Assembly: GCA_015680685.1 (NCBI GenBank)
Contig: MNCI01001382.1
Coordinates: 62,001 to 126,000, forward strand
Source of the DNA: Gnetum montanum
Lineage: Eukaryota > Streptophyta > Gnetopsida > Gnetales > Gnetaceae
Length of the DNA stretch: 64,000 nt
Reading direction: 5' to 3'
The translations under genes and the position numbers were made by a program. Under the pieces are notes generated by a model. It saw only the letters and a program-made list of their open reading frames with translations. It was not told the DNA's origin and did not search any database. Shown piece after piece: positions 21,256 to 32,869 of the stretch. Positions within the stretch are counted from its first letter, which is position 1. Each line of letters begins with the position of its first letter.

Positions 21256-21273
21256 TCCTCGGCAACGGTGCCA
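21256..21273 (-). promoter_or_regulatory. Primer binding site of element B (tRNA-Asp type)
   Basis: On the - strand it reads TGGCACCGTTGCCGAGGA, two changes from the tRNA-Asp complement, one base inside the 5' LTR. It is the best-preserved primer site of the family here. Confidence 0.75.
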
Positions 21274-21274
21274 A

Positions 21275-22282
21275 TGATGAGTGGCGAGGTACCCCTACAC
21301 TCAACCATACGAAATGAGCATAGCACGTGCAATCTGGTCAAACTTTGTAGACTAAATGCCTAAACACTGCACATAACACTTGGGGTTAATTAATCGTTGT
21401 CTTCCCAGACTTACTTGTTGTTCTTACGGTGTANGAACACTTGGGGTTAATTAATCGTTGTCTTCCCAGACTTACTTGTTGTTCTTACGGTGTATGGTTA
21501 AGTAAGTCTAAGGTGTATGATTTTTTTGGTCTTTTCTGGTTTATCTCCTATGCTAAAGGGTGAAGGGTTGAGAGACTAAAACTAACTCTAACTACAGTGC
21601 TAAGTCCTAGCATTAGCATCCATTCCCACTTACCGTACACACCCTGAACTGTGCAACTGTGGCTACCAAACGCTAATCGTTACTAGGATTACCACACGTA
21701 ACGCACGTGCTTGAAGCGTTCGTACTGAGGCATCTAACTAACCTAAGTGTGACAAGTAGCTGATTCCTTAACTAGCCGTACACATCTGTAGATGCTCGTA
21801 ATCAAGTTGTACTTTTCCCACGTTCTAGGAGGTAAGCGTGAGAGAGTCTAATCGCGATGAGTAGCCGATTCCTTGGCTAGCCGTACACATTCGTCAATGC
21901 TCGTAACCAAGTCGTACTCATGCCACGTTACTAGGGAAGTACTAAATAACATTAAATAAACCTATCCATAAACTGGAAGGTTTATCCACAAAGCTCGTCT
22001 TTATTGCTGTACACAACTTATGTTCAGGTACAAAGCTGCTCGAATGAAGAACCGTTCACTTGGGGGACTCCTACTGCGGGCACATGGAAAATATTCTATC
22101 TCTGGGGTGATCAATCCACCAGACCTTGGCTACTTTATGCCTAGGATTACCAATGAGGAAAGTGATGCCTCTTATTTATAGATTTGGCGGTGGACCACGA
22201 TATCGTAGAGGATGACACGATATCGCGTACACGATATCGCAGGGGATGCGATATCGCGGCTTGTGCATATCATGTCTCATCA
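21275..22282 (-). repeat. 5' LTR of element B
   Basis: It pairs with 15044-16035. A single N at 21434 separates two copies of a roughly 55-base segment (AACACTTGGGG..GGTGTA), which inflates its length and looks like an unmerged contig overlap. The TATA box complement is at 22173-22180. Confidence 0.85.
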
Positions 22283-22287
22283 ATATG

Positions 22288-22955
22288 CCTCATGCATTAA
22301 TTTCTAATAATGAAACTCATTTTACAGGTCCCACTTTCTGGAAACTTATGCAACACTTGGGGATTAAACAAAAACTCACAACACCATATCACCCCCAAGC
22401 CAATGGTCAAGCTGAGGTTACTAATCAGGAGATTACAAAAATTCTAACATGTATCATTAGCAAATACCGAAGGGACTGGAGCACCATATTAAATGATTCC
22501 CCTTGGGCTTATTGCTCCACATGGAAGCTTCCCATAGGTTATTCTTCCTATGAGCTTATGTATGGAAAACTACCAACACTAGCAATCTAATCCGAGCTTC
22601 GTACACTCTCTACAGCCTATGACCTTGACTTGAATCTAAGTCTAGCATAGAAGGAATGATTAATGAACATCAACTTGTGAGAAGAAAATTGGTTAATGGC
22701 CCTATCATCTAATAAAATGCATAAGGTGTTCAACAAGAAGTGCCATGACCTAAAAATAATAAAAGTCAAGTTTCAAGTAGGAGACAAGGTCCTCTACTAG
22801 AATCTTGCACATGTACCCCAACAAACCAAATTTTAAACATTGTGGGAAGGACCTTAAATTATTGATGAGACTTTTCCATCTAGGTCCATGATTATCTATA
22901 AACTTGATAGCCCAGATAAGAAATAATTAGTCAACATTCAACAAGTGAATCTTTT
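22288..22955 (+). pseudogene. Gy-A integrase, second part (between B and C)
   Basis: It resumes the frame left at 15043 without loss once B and one duplication copy are set aside. The open stretch holds the second catalytic Asp place, here I-S-N-N-E-T-H-F (family ..SDxGtHF; the Asp is Asn), then the catalytic Glu area P-Q-A-N-G-Q-A-E-V, then W-S-T-I-L and S-Y-E-L-M-Y-G-K. The C-terminal part, with stops, runs to V-N at about 22949, where C has inserted at CTTTT. Confidence 0.82.
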
Positions 22956-23749
22956 TGATGAGTGGCAAGGTACCCCTACACTCAACCATACGAATATGAG
23001 CGTAACACGTGCGATCTGATCGAACTCTGCATACTAAGTGCCTACACACCTCATGGAACACTTAAGGTTAATTATTTTTTGTCTTCCTAGACTTACTTGT
23101 ATTTGTCACAGTGTATGGTTAAGTAAGTCTAAGGTATATGATTTTTATATCTTTTTATGTTTTATCTCCTACGCTATTGAGGTGAAGGGTTGACAGACTA
23201 ATTGACTAACTCTAACTAACTAACTAAGTCTAAATTAACCTAGTGCCAGCATCTATTCCCACTTACCGTACACACCCTGAACCAATGCAACTGTGACTAC
23301 CAAATGCTAGTCATTGTTGGGATCACCACGCGTAACGCACATGCTCGAAGTGGTCGTACTGAGGCACTTAACTAGGAGAGAAGGGTTGAGAAAGATTTAA
23401 TTCATAATAAAGCATATAAATGATAGACAACAAATAACAATAAATAAAATACTAATTATCCTATTCCATGCACTGCAAAGTTTATCCAAGAAGTTCATCT
23501 TTATTTCGGTACACAAACTTGTGTTCAGGTGCAATGTTTGCTCGAATAAAGATCCGTTCACTTTAGGACTTCTACTGTGGGCACATGGAAAATATTCTAT
23601 CTCTGGAATGATTAATCTACCAGAGTTTCCCTACTGTCTAGCCTAGGATGATGAAACAAGGGAGACCCACCTCTTATTTATAGATATGATAGACGCATCG
23701 CGATATTGCGTACACAATATCACGAGGGATGTGATATCACATCCCATCA
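22956..23749 (-). repeat. 3' LTR of element C
   Basis: On the - strand it starts TGATGGGATG and carries a reduced GATATC cluster (about 23700-23740) and TATAAATA (23682-23675). It pairs with 29217-30029; by eye roughly one base in a dozen differs in the first 280 bases. Confidence 0.87.
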
Positions 23750-25490
23750 TACCCCCATGACTAAATGAAAACTTTTCCTCGAGTTCCTTACAAAATAGTG
23801 GGAAGGTATGGGATTATTGACTCAAATGGAACTAATGGGATGACATGTGAATGGATCATCATTACAAGACACAACAAGATTGGTGTTCATGACAACAAGG
23901 GTGAACACCTTATTACATTGACATCAGGCCTCATTTGGCAGCTTGAGAAAGAGAGTGAGAAAGAAGTTTTGCTACTACCAACGCCAAAATTGTGCCTTTC
24001 TTTGTCCATCCATAAGTGTGCCATCGATCTTGCTCCTTGCATAGCTACTTCAGCACCGTTCCATCCCAAGGGTTCTCTCTAGATCTAATCCATTGTTGCA
24101 TGATTGCCATTTGCACACACAACACAGTCTTATATTAGCAAGGGTAAATGAATCATCATGTAATTGATACCTTGCTTTGGTATAAGTCCATTGGCTGAGT
24201 TGTGGTATGGCTGATTGTGGGTTTGGAGATATAATATTGATGACTACCAAAGGTGTAGGGGTTAGGAGAAAATCAAATGAATTGGGCCTCATACCCCCAT
24301 GACCAATCGTGAACCTCCGGTAGCATTAGAATGGAGAAAGAAAAGGAATAAGAAAGATAGATAAAAAGGGACAACTATGACATTGATGAAATGGATGTCA
24401 AGATGGAAATGAAAAAAATAAAATGGATTGCAAAAATGTTAGGGAAAATAATTTAACTAGTGTCCCAAATAGGAATGTCAGTGGGTCCTTCGCAAAGCAG
24501 GCTCATGCCCTTAATGCCTTGACAAACCCATATTCAAAGAGTTTGTAGGCTTTGAGAATGTCATTTGGGATAAGAGTTAAAGTCTTAACTACAAGAATTT
24601 ACCAAAAAGAAAAAAATGCATCCACCAAGATATACACTAATGATACAACCGACAATGAGGTGAACAATGGAGAGAAGGATGGAGAGAAGAGAATGGAATG
24701 GAATCCCAAGAATAAGGTGGTGTATAGCCCCTTGTGTGTTTCATGATTAATGTGACTTGGAAAATCTCATTCCAACTCTGGCCTCAAACCAACCACGTCC
24801 AGTGACTTGCATTAATGCATTCGGCTAATCCATCCTCTTGAAGTAACAAGAATGCATCTTCAAAGAGCCACCACCATTCCGACAAAACGAATGAGGAGAG
24901 AATGGGAAGCGAGAAGGGCCTTAGTTAGAGGGAACGTTTTAGTTCCATAAACAGTGCTTGTAGCCCAAGTGATTATTTCATCTAAGGGGTGTGCTTTGAA
25001 TTCTCACTTTTTTCTCTTTTTTTCTTTTTCTTCTCTTTTTTTTTATTTTTTGTGTTTTGTGTTTTTATGCGTGAGAACCACACCATGCAAAGACTTCTTA
25101 TTTTTATTTTCTTAGCTTCCCGATGAGTGGGTGATATCAGAATGGTAAGAAAACTCAAGAAGAAAACATCCAAGCACCTAAGAGAATGGCCAACACAAAA
25201 GCATCAAGTTCCCTTGAAGTCACACCCTTTTCAATCCTTGAGTCCTTCCTCAGTTTGAGAAATGCCTAGTCACCGATTCGTTAGAGTTCTTATTAGAAAG
25301 AGACTATACATTTCCAAGCCAAGAGATACCATAGAACTTATGGATGGATGGATGAAGTGGACTCATTGCCTACCATATCAAAAGAAACATACCTTAGTAT
25401 CAACATCATAACTTAAAGGTAAAAACCAAACATCAGCAATCAATGAAAAATAGTTCATACCATCGGGAAGAAGACTTATTGGGTGACAAA
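23750..25490 (-). other. Long 3' non-coding tail of element C
   Basis: It is collinear with the tail of B. The PPT ATGGGGGTA abuts the LTR (23750-23758). The GGTGTTCA/TGAACACC pair is at 23882-23889 and 23902-23909, and a second ATGGGGGTA tract lies near 24288-24300. No coding domain is seen. Confidence 0.7.
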
Positions 25491-25504
25491 CTTACAAGGT
25501 AGAT

Positions 25505-25699
25505 CACACACACACACACAAAATGAAAAAGTATAACGATGTTGAAAAAAAAAGTTAAAGAAATTTGTAAAACAAAAATGTGTAAGACAAAAACATCTAA
25601 AACAAAAATGTGTAAAACAAAAACATGGAAAACAAAAACGTGTAAAACAAAAACATGGAAAACAAAAACTTGTAAAACAAAAACATGGAAAACAAAAAC
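25505..25699. repeat. CA microsatellite and expanded 15-bp minisatellite in element C
   Basis: (AC)n at about 25505-25521, then about nine 15-base units over 25565-25699. The - strand frame reads repeated F-C-F-T / F-C-F-P pentads. B has four units. Confidence 0.8.
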
Positions 25700-25800
25700 T
25701 AAAAAGAACTAAGGGCCCAAAATGATTAGCATAGGTGGCCATCTTCCCCATGACTGAATTGTAAGGGAGAGATCTGAAATAATGAGCATTTTTTTGAATT

Positions 25801-26934
25801 TCATAGAAATGCCCAACTTCTTCCAACTAATGTTTTTAGATTAAGGGGTGGAAGTTGGCAACGGTCATATTCCAATGTGTTTATGCCTCCATTGTTGGCA
25901 TGGGTTATTTCCCTAGTTCGTTCCATGCATGTTTGTCGGTTTCGCTTTTGACTAGTTGTTAACCACGAGGTGTCTACGACTTGTGTGGTTGCTACATATA
26001 GGCATCTTTGTCTCATAGTTTCAAGGGCACACCTCTCACATGGAGGAGATGTTGTGCATTCCTCCATGTCATCACTTGATGAATCACTGTATGTGATGCA
26101 TGGAACTTTCTTCTTATCAATCTTTCCCTAAATATTTACCTTAGATATCTCCAAGGAAAGATCACGGATCTTTAGGTATGCATCTATCGTACTTAGCCAT
26201 GGCCTTCCCATTATAATTTGCAAGTCCCCTTCGTTGTCAATTTCAATCACCAGGAAATTAGCTGGGTAGGACCAACCACACACAATGGTAATGATGTCCT
26301 CCACTAATCCCAAGGGAATGGTGTTGGACTAGTCTACCAACTCTAGTTGGATGGTGCTCTTCTTATGTTGGACTAGGTTCCAGGCTTGATACATCTCTTG
26401 TGAAATTAGGTTGACTCCAGAACCTAAGTCAAGAAGAGCCTTATGTGGTTCATTCCCGGTGACTTGGAGGTAGATTAAAGGACTTCTAAGGTCAGATAGT
26501 TTCCTAGGAAGGTGGCCTACCTTGATCCAATTGGTTACGATATGTGTTAACATAACTGTATGCGTTAAGCTCTGTTGTTGGACGGAAGGGTGCTCCAAAG
26601 TTTTAGATGGTGGAGGAGTGTACATAGGCTCAACCGCTTGTTGTTGTAAGAGCTTGTCTAGGCTTCTGGTTCTAAAGAAAGATCTTTTCTTTTTACAGTT
26701 GTCAGAACGAGTAGTAGGTTGGATGTTTACAACTCTCACAGCGTTACATTGCTGTGGTTGAGTGGGGAGTTCCCCTTGCATTTTTGGAGTAGGAGGTGTT
26801 ATGGGAACTACCGGTGGAAGAGGTGCAGATGTAGTTGGAGGATGGAATGAATGTGGAATGTCTCCCGAAGGAGAAGGAGTCCTCCTAAAGTACTCCCAAA
26901 CTTGGTAGTGACATTGGGGAGTTGTGTGACCCAT
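25801..26934 (-). pseudogene. Element C protease and truncated linker
   Basis: The open stretch 26329-26934 holds a proline-rich spacer and the start of protease with A-L-L-D-L-G-S-G-V-N-L-I, catalytic Asp kept (codon 26430-26428). One stop separates it from 26128-26313, with L-V-E-D-I-I-T-I and L-Q-I-I-M-G-R-P-W-L. The linker (25801-26067) ends at about L-V-G-R-S-W-A-F and then fuses to post-integrase sequence. It is the least damaged protease of the four gypsy copies, but still broken. Confidence 0.82.
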
Positions 26935-27095
26935 AGCGTCACTTGGAGAAACCGGCTACTGGACATAATAGCCATAAGGATTAGGTTGTCGGTAAGGGTA
27001 CTGTTGTCTCAGTGATGGCAACTGCCATGACTATGGGTATTTCCACTACTGGTGGTGTCTGATGGGTTGTGGTGGAGTTCCACTTGGATAGTACG

Positions 27096-29074
27096 TTAAC
27101 AGTTGGTGGAACTATCTTGGGTTACCTTGGGGATAAGGTAAACTTCGGGGTGTCTACCATTTATTGAGTCCTGGGTTAAGTGCATACATCCCAGACTCTT
27201 GTAGATGTGAGATGATTGGACAACATCCCTTAAGATGGTCATATTGGCAGATCTCACATCCACCATCATCGTCTGTGTCTGAGTCCACAACCTCATCGGA
27301 GATAGTTATTTTCCCCTTTCCCTTGTTATGTGCAGGGCCTGAATCTCACCTCTTTTTCTTATCTTTGTCACTACTTTGTTCCACCTTAGACTCTTCTATG
27401 ATTTTCAAGATAGTTTCAAGTCTAGAGTCTAAGGAATCCCACAATTGATCCACCTTAGCCGATACTTCTATTGTTAGCTTTTGAATCAGTAAAGTTATTT
27501 TGTTCACCAACTCTTTGAGTGGTGACTCATCCTCCTCATCACAAAATTTCACTTCATTCTTCTAAACGGAAGGATCATGGTTGTATTCTTCTGCACTCTC
27601 TCTTTTTTGTAGCTCCCCTTCTTTTTTGGCTACTTGTTCCAACAAGCGATGAATTTCATGGGATCTAAGTTCTGATAGTCTCCCTTGGGCATAAGTCCCA
27701 AGGGTTATGCTAGTCTCATGCCTTATCCCATCTACGATGTGGCGAAGTTGATCCCGGTTTGCATAACCATGGCCCGGGCAACGATGTAACAATGCATGGT
27801 ATTGGCCCATGGTAGCATCCAAGGGTTCATGAGTTCCTTGCTTCCAGCCTTGGATCTGCTTATACAAATTAGACACTCTAGAGTACGTTTGATATTTATC
27901 GTTGAAGAGTTATAACATCATACTCCACCTCTTAATGGTTCAGCTCTAAGGATCGGTACTAACTCTCTGCTTCCTTTGTGAGTGTCCTGGGAAACAACTT
28001 GAGTTTCTGCCACTCGTTCTCTATGTTTTGCAAGGCGTAGGCATCATGGAATGCCTATAAATGATGTTGTGGATCAGTGTTATATCCCCCTTCAAAGCGC
28101 GGGATATTGTTCATGTCTAAATGCTTGATTCGACTATCTCTTAAATGCCTTATTGGTATTCTTACTGCCTCCATTATATTTAACATGCTTTGGGTAGCAA
28201 GTAGGGGCTCATCATGATCATATCCTCCATGATGTCTATGATATCTGCATTGTTCCCTACTTTCCCTTCGTTCATGCCCTTGTCTTCTCTCTTGACTCTC
28301 TCGTTGAGGTCTCTCATTTTGCCTACCTCTATCCTCACCATTATTCTCTCTATGACTGCGCCTTGATGTGGAAGGAGAGGGTGAATGATGTGAAGAAGGG
28401 GAAGAAGAAGGAGAACCATCACCATGACGATGCTTCTTACCTTCTCTTCGACTACTACGGCCCTAATTGTGATGACGATCTAAGTGCCCGTCCTTGTCAT
28501 ATGTTGTGGTTCCCTCAGTGAATAGGTGGTGTTCACGGGGATCAAAACCAGGGTTTCGTATCATGGATCGTAGGTTTTGATACCCCACCTCCTCACTTTC
28601 ATTAGGAGGGGGAACATCTTTTGATAGAGAACCCGTTATGAGAGGTTCACCATCTTCAATTTCACTTAGGAGGTGCTGGACCTCTTTGCCCTTCAATAGT
28701 GTATGTTGGCTCTCCTTCCTTGAGTCCCTCATACGTTCTAAAGCTGTGGGATGGTAATCCCTCATGTCAAAATTTTTCGTAACTTATACAACATAGAGCT
28801 GAGTCATGCTGATCTATTCCAAAGCACTGAGGAGCATGTTGGGGACTGCACGATTCGGAGGTAACACAATGTTACCTTGTAAGTCTCTCCAGCACATCTG
28901 TTCATCTTGATGGAGGATAAAAGTAAAGTTAGATATATACTCATCAGGATGAGTATATTCCACCCTATATTGTTGAGGAACTAGTGGATTTTGGTTATGT
29001 GTTTTTGATTGCCAACTATTCTTTGTATTATCCCTAGGTGGTGAATTGCTCTTATGAGAAGAAGAAGAAGACAT
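27096..29074 (-). pseudogene. Element C gag remnant
   Basis: It starts at 29074 (M-S-S-S-S-S-H-K), then T-H-P-D-E-Y-I-S-N-F-T-F-I-L-H-Q-D-E and a N-I-V-L-P-P-N-R block. Arg/His-rich stretches lie at about 28180-28765. The gag core is at 27562-27990, with L-L-H-R-C-P-G-H-G-Y and an R-L-L-E-Q-V-A-K-K-E-G-E-L coiled coil. A further acidic helix (27346-27552) has E-L-V-N-K-I-T-L-L-I-Q-K-L. A decayed zinc knuckle lies near 27200-27260. Several stops separate these parts. Confidence 0.8.
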
Positions 29075-29197
29075 GGTGTCTTATCGATGTGTTGATTAAC
29101 CGTTATATAATTTTTTGTTTAATTAACCCTAAGGTTCATTTAAGCTCCCAACAATGTGAGTGATATCCTATGTTCTACTTAGTGCACAAAAACTTAG

Positions 29198-29215
29198 TCC
29201 ACTGCAACGGCACCA
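29198..29215 (-). promoter_or_regulatory. Primer binding site of element C
   Basis: On the - strand it reads TGGTGCCGTTGCAGTGGA, a slightly decayed tRNA-Asp complement, one base inside the 5' LTR. Confidence 0.7.
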
Positions 29216-29216
29216 A

Positions 29217-30029
29217 TGATGAGTGGTGAGGTACCCCTACACTCAACCATACGAATACGAGCGTAACACACGTGATTCGATCGAACTCCATAGACTAAGT
29301 GCCTACATGCCTCATGAAACACTTAAGGTTAATTATTCGTTGTCTTCCTAGACTTACTTGTATTTGTCAAGGTGTATAGTTAAGTAAGTCTGAGGTATAT
29401 GATTTTTATATCATTTTAGGTTTTATCTCCTATGCTATTGAGGTGAAGGGTTGAAAGACTAATTGACTAACTCTAACTAACTGACTAAGTCTAAATTAAC
29501 CTAGCATTAGCATTCATTCCTACTTACTGTACACACCCTGAACCAATGCAACTGTGGCTACCAAATGCTAGTCATTGTTGGGATCACCACGTGTAACGCA
29601 CATGCTTGAAGCGGTCATACTAAGGCACTTAACTAGGAGAGAAGGGTTGAGAAAGATTTAATTCCTAATAAATCATGTAAATGATAAACAGTAAATAACA
29701 ATAAATAAAATCCTAATTAGCCTATTCCATGCACTACAAGGTTTATCCAAGAAGCTTGTCTTTATTGCCGTACACAAACTTGTGTTTAGGTACAATGTTT
29801 GCTCGAATAAAGATTTGTTCACTTTATGACTCCTATTGTGGGCACATGGAAAATATTCTATCTCTGGAGTGATCAATCTGCCAGAGTTTCCCTACTGTCT
29901 AGCCTAGGATGATGAAACAAGGGAGAGTCGCCTCTTATTTATAGATATGACAGTGCACCGTGATATCGCGAGGGATCATGCGATATCGCATACGCGATAT
30001 CGTAGCCCATGTGATATCGTGTCCCATCA
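29217..30029 (-). repeat. 5' LTR of element C
   Basis: On + it starts TGATGAGTGG and ends CCCATCA. Four GATATC-like units lie at about 29960-30020, with the TATA box complement at 29936-29943. It pairs with 22956-23749. Confidence 0.87.
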
Positions 30030-30034
30030 CCTTT

Positions 30035-31998
30035 CCATGAGTCCAAGCCAACCAACTCATAGAAACCTTGATAGATGAACAACCATGCTCAAGCTTTTGG
30101 ATCTCCTCCTTCCAACTTAGTCATGGGGGAGATGGCCACCCATACTAACACTTTATGCAGCTCCTTAGTCTTTTGACTTTTTTGTTTTACACATTTTTGG
30201 TTTTTCAACTTTTTTTTTCATATTCTTTATTTGACATCTTTGTGTTTTTCAGGTCATTGATCTTTTCTAAGTTTTCTTCACACCATCATTAATATATTTA
30301 ATCTTTATTTCATAATCTTTGACTTTCTTTTATATTTTCTTATGTTTGATGTGTTTCTTTACTCTTTCTACTAATAAGGTGTCAAGTACAATGGTAATGT
30401 GCTACTCGATGATGGTATGTTTCATTTGTAATTTGATTATTGATGGCTAGTTTCTAACTTTGAATGTCATTACTGACAATTGGGACGTGTTTCTTTTTAT
30501 GTAACAGGTAATGAGTCCACATCATACACCCATTCACATACTCTATGGTTTTTCTTATTTTGGAAACGTGCAGTCTCTTTTTCATTAATGCAACTTTAAT
30601 AAATTGGTGACGTGTGTAGTTTATGGAATTGGGAGGGAATCAAAGGTTTGGATAGGGTGTGGCTTCAAAAGGATGTGGTATTCTTTGTGCTTTTCTATTT
30701 TCTTATATGTGGGAGTGTTCTCATGAGCTTCTCACAATTTTGTGTCATTCCACAACAGGAAGTCAAATAAGTCCTTGCATGATGTGGTCCTCATCAAAGA
30801 AGAAAAAAAAAGGAAACATGGGAATTCAAAGCATACCCCTTAGACCAAAGAAAAGGGTTATAAGCACTAGTTATGGGACGTTTCTTGTCTCCTCTAACTA
30901 AGGCCCTTTCTTACTTCCTACTTTCTCTTCAATTTGAAATGGTGGTTGTTTTGTGGGAGCATTCTTGTGTCTCAGGGGATGGACTAGTCTTAGAATGTTG
31001 ATGCGAAGTCACTAAAAGTGGTTGGTTTTGGTCTAGACTAAGGATGGATCCTACCAAGTCATTTAATCACAAACTCCACAAGGGACTTCATGTCACCATA
31101 ATTAGAAACTCCATTCCATTCTCTCACTCCCCCATCTCTACTTTTCATGCCTCACCTCACTGTTGATTTCATGTTTTGATTCAATGTTCTAGTTTGATGT
31201 GTCAAGTTTCTTAGTCAGTTACTCCTAGGTTTTTGTACTTAACTTTCTATAAACATTAATCATCCATGGTACCCATGGACTCCTTGGTTTGAAGTTATGC
31301 AAGGCATAAAAGGCCTATGCCTACTTTGGGGAGGACCCACTTGCATATCTTTTAGTTAGGTTAAGTTAAGTTCTTTACCCTTAGACATTGTTATAATCGA
31401 ATTCTTTTTATTTACCCCATCAATGTCATCCAATTGTATGCATCTTCACAACTATTTTTAGTGAATTCCTTCTTTTTATTATTCTAAATTTCTATACCCT
31501 CTTTCTAGTATCCCTTGTGTTAAGCTTTTTTTGAATTTTATGGAGCACTTCTCTTACTTATCAAGTAATTAGTCTATCAAAATCAAAACTCAACTAGATA
31601 GAATCACTAATGAGACAAGGTATTCAGCCATTATATGTTACACTTTATATACTAATCCTTGATTTTGTTGTGATTGTAGTGGAGAGCATGGATGCAACAA
31701 TATCACTCACGGGAGATTGTTCATGACCGTTGGATCTTTCTTGCCTCTCCCTCATTCTTCTATTACTAAGAAGGGTTGGATGTCCATTAGATCCAAGGGT
31801 GTTCTTTCTTGTTGTCATGAACACCTAACTTTGTACACAATTGTAATGTTGTATGCTCAGACACTTCCGTATTCGTCTATTTTCTCTATGTCACTCTACA
31901 TGTCATTCGAATAGTACACACCTCCTAATATATTTTGAAAAGGACTTGTTCCTCCTCTTCTGTACTCAAGGACGAGTTTTCACTTAGTCGCGGGGGTA
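30035..31998 (+). other. Gy-A pol end and long 3' non-coding tail
   Basis: The last few pol codons end in a TAG at about 30060-30062. From about 30098 the sequence matches what follows the protease linker in B, C and D (a TTTTGGATCTCC word, then a CATGGGGGAGATGGCCACC-like stretch). Only one unit of the 15-bp TTGTTTTACAC minisatellite is present. A GGTGTTC/GAACACC pair lies at 31798-31804 and 31819-31825. The PPT CGGGGGTA is at 31991-31998. No coding domain is visible. Confidence 0.72.
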
Positions 31999-32869
31999 TG
32001 ATAAATCATGTTTTTCATATGCTTCGATATTGGAGAGGCTACGATATCAGGTAAATGATATCATGTACATGATATCGTGGTCCAAGATGCAATATCATAC
32101 ATTTGATATCGCAAGGTTACTCTTGGGTCTATCAATACAATCCTCGGGCACACGATTGAGAGTAGTTTTTGGTAGTCAAGTAGCAAAACTCTTGCAGTTT
32201 GTCCATTTGAGAGTTAGAATATTTTCCAACTGCCTGCAATAGGAGATCTAAGTGTGATAAGATCTTTATTCAAGCATTGTTGTACTTGAACACACCATTG
32301 TGTTGGCAATAAAGAAAAGCTCTTTGATTCACCTTGAAACACTTGAGACTTTCTTTCTTATGCATTTATATATATTGCAATTTCATTTAGTTTATGTTAA
32401 TGTTATTCATTTGGCAATTAATTTTGATTCATTAAGAAACTGATTAAAATAAACAAGCATGACCCCTTCAAACATACGTGTGATGCTTGGTAGCTTAGAA
32501 ATAGTTAGCGTTTGACAACCCAGCAATGTTTACACAAAGTTCAAGATGTGTCTAGAAAGTGGGAATGGTTACTTGTGTTAGGCTAGGTTAGATCATAGTT
32601 TTCTTAGCAACTTAAGCACTCTCACTTTCATTCTTGTTCTAGGCAAGTAAATTGATAAAACACAAAATAATAAAAATCTTATGCCTCAATCACACTTAAT
32701 CATACAATTGCATTCCACAAGTGGGACTAGGAAGACAATGAATGGACAAAACACATGCACTGTTTAGCTCTAGCGTACTTGGTAATTAGAGTCTATGGAA
32801 TTTGATTGAATCACATGCGAATGCCTATGATTTGTATAGTTGGGCATAGGGGTACTTCGCTACTCATCA
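31999..32869 (+). repeat. 3' LTR of Gy-A
   Basis: It pairs with 8539-9396. A GATATC cluster lies at about 32043-32112; the TATA box is altered to TATCAATA (32130-32137). It ends CTCATCA, followed by AGAAG. Confidence 0.88.

Larger units (their letters stand above)
15044..22282 (-). mobile_element. Element B: non-autonomous gag-protease LTR retrotransposon
   Basis: This 7.2 kb element is flanked by GTATG (15039-15043) and ATATG (22283-22287), a 5-bp duplication with one change. LTRs read TGATGAG..CTCATCA on +. The primer site (21256-21273), gag (start 21133) and protease lie on the - strand, followed by a ~2 kb non-coding tail to 16036. No RT, RNase H or integrase is present. The protease linker joins directly, at about 18040, to sequence that in Gy-A lies after integrase. 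It sits in antisense orientation inside the Gy-A integrase. An N gap (19132-19623) hides part of gag. Confidence 0.85.
22956..30029 (-). mobile_element. Element C: non-autonomous gag-protease LTR retrotransposon
   Basis: This 7.07 kb second copy of the B family is flanked by CTTTT (22951-22955) and CCTTT (30030-30034). LTRs are 794 and 813 bases. The primer site (29198-29215), gag (start 29074) and protease lie on the - strand, followed by the same pol-less junction (about 25800) and ~2 kb tail. It has the least broken gag of the family and keeps the protease catalytic Asp. It sits just before the Gy-A pol stop. Confidence 0.87.
8539..32869 (+). mobile_element. Gy-A: full-length Athila/Tat-like Ty3/gypsy element carrying two nested insertions
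   Basis: LTRs of 858 and 871 bases start TGATAAATCATG and end CTCATCA. They are flanked by near-identical 5-bp target duplications ACAAG (8534-8538) and AGAAG (32870-32874). Order on + is 5' LTR, tRNA-Asp-type primer site, gag, protease, RT, RNase H, integrase, a ~1.9 kb non-coding tail, PPT and 3' LTR. Elements B (15044-22282) and C (22956-30029) split the integrase region; without them Gy-A is about 10 kb. No chromodomain is seen. The primer site and the D-I-W-G-I-N-F-M integrase motif fit the non-chromoviral Athila/Tat group. All coding parts are broken by stops. Confidence 0.88.

Noticed and set aside
23765-24082. 105-codon ORF in the tail of element C
   Set aside because: The counterpart in B and D has different frames and stops, so it is not conserved as protein.
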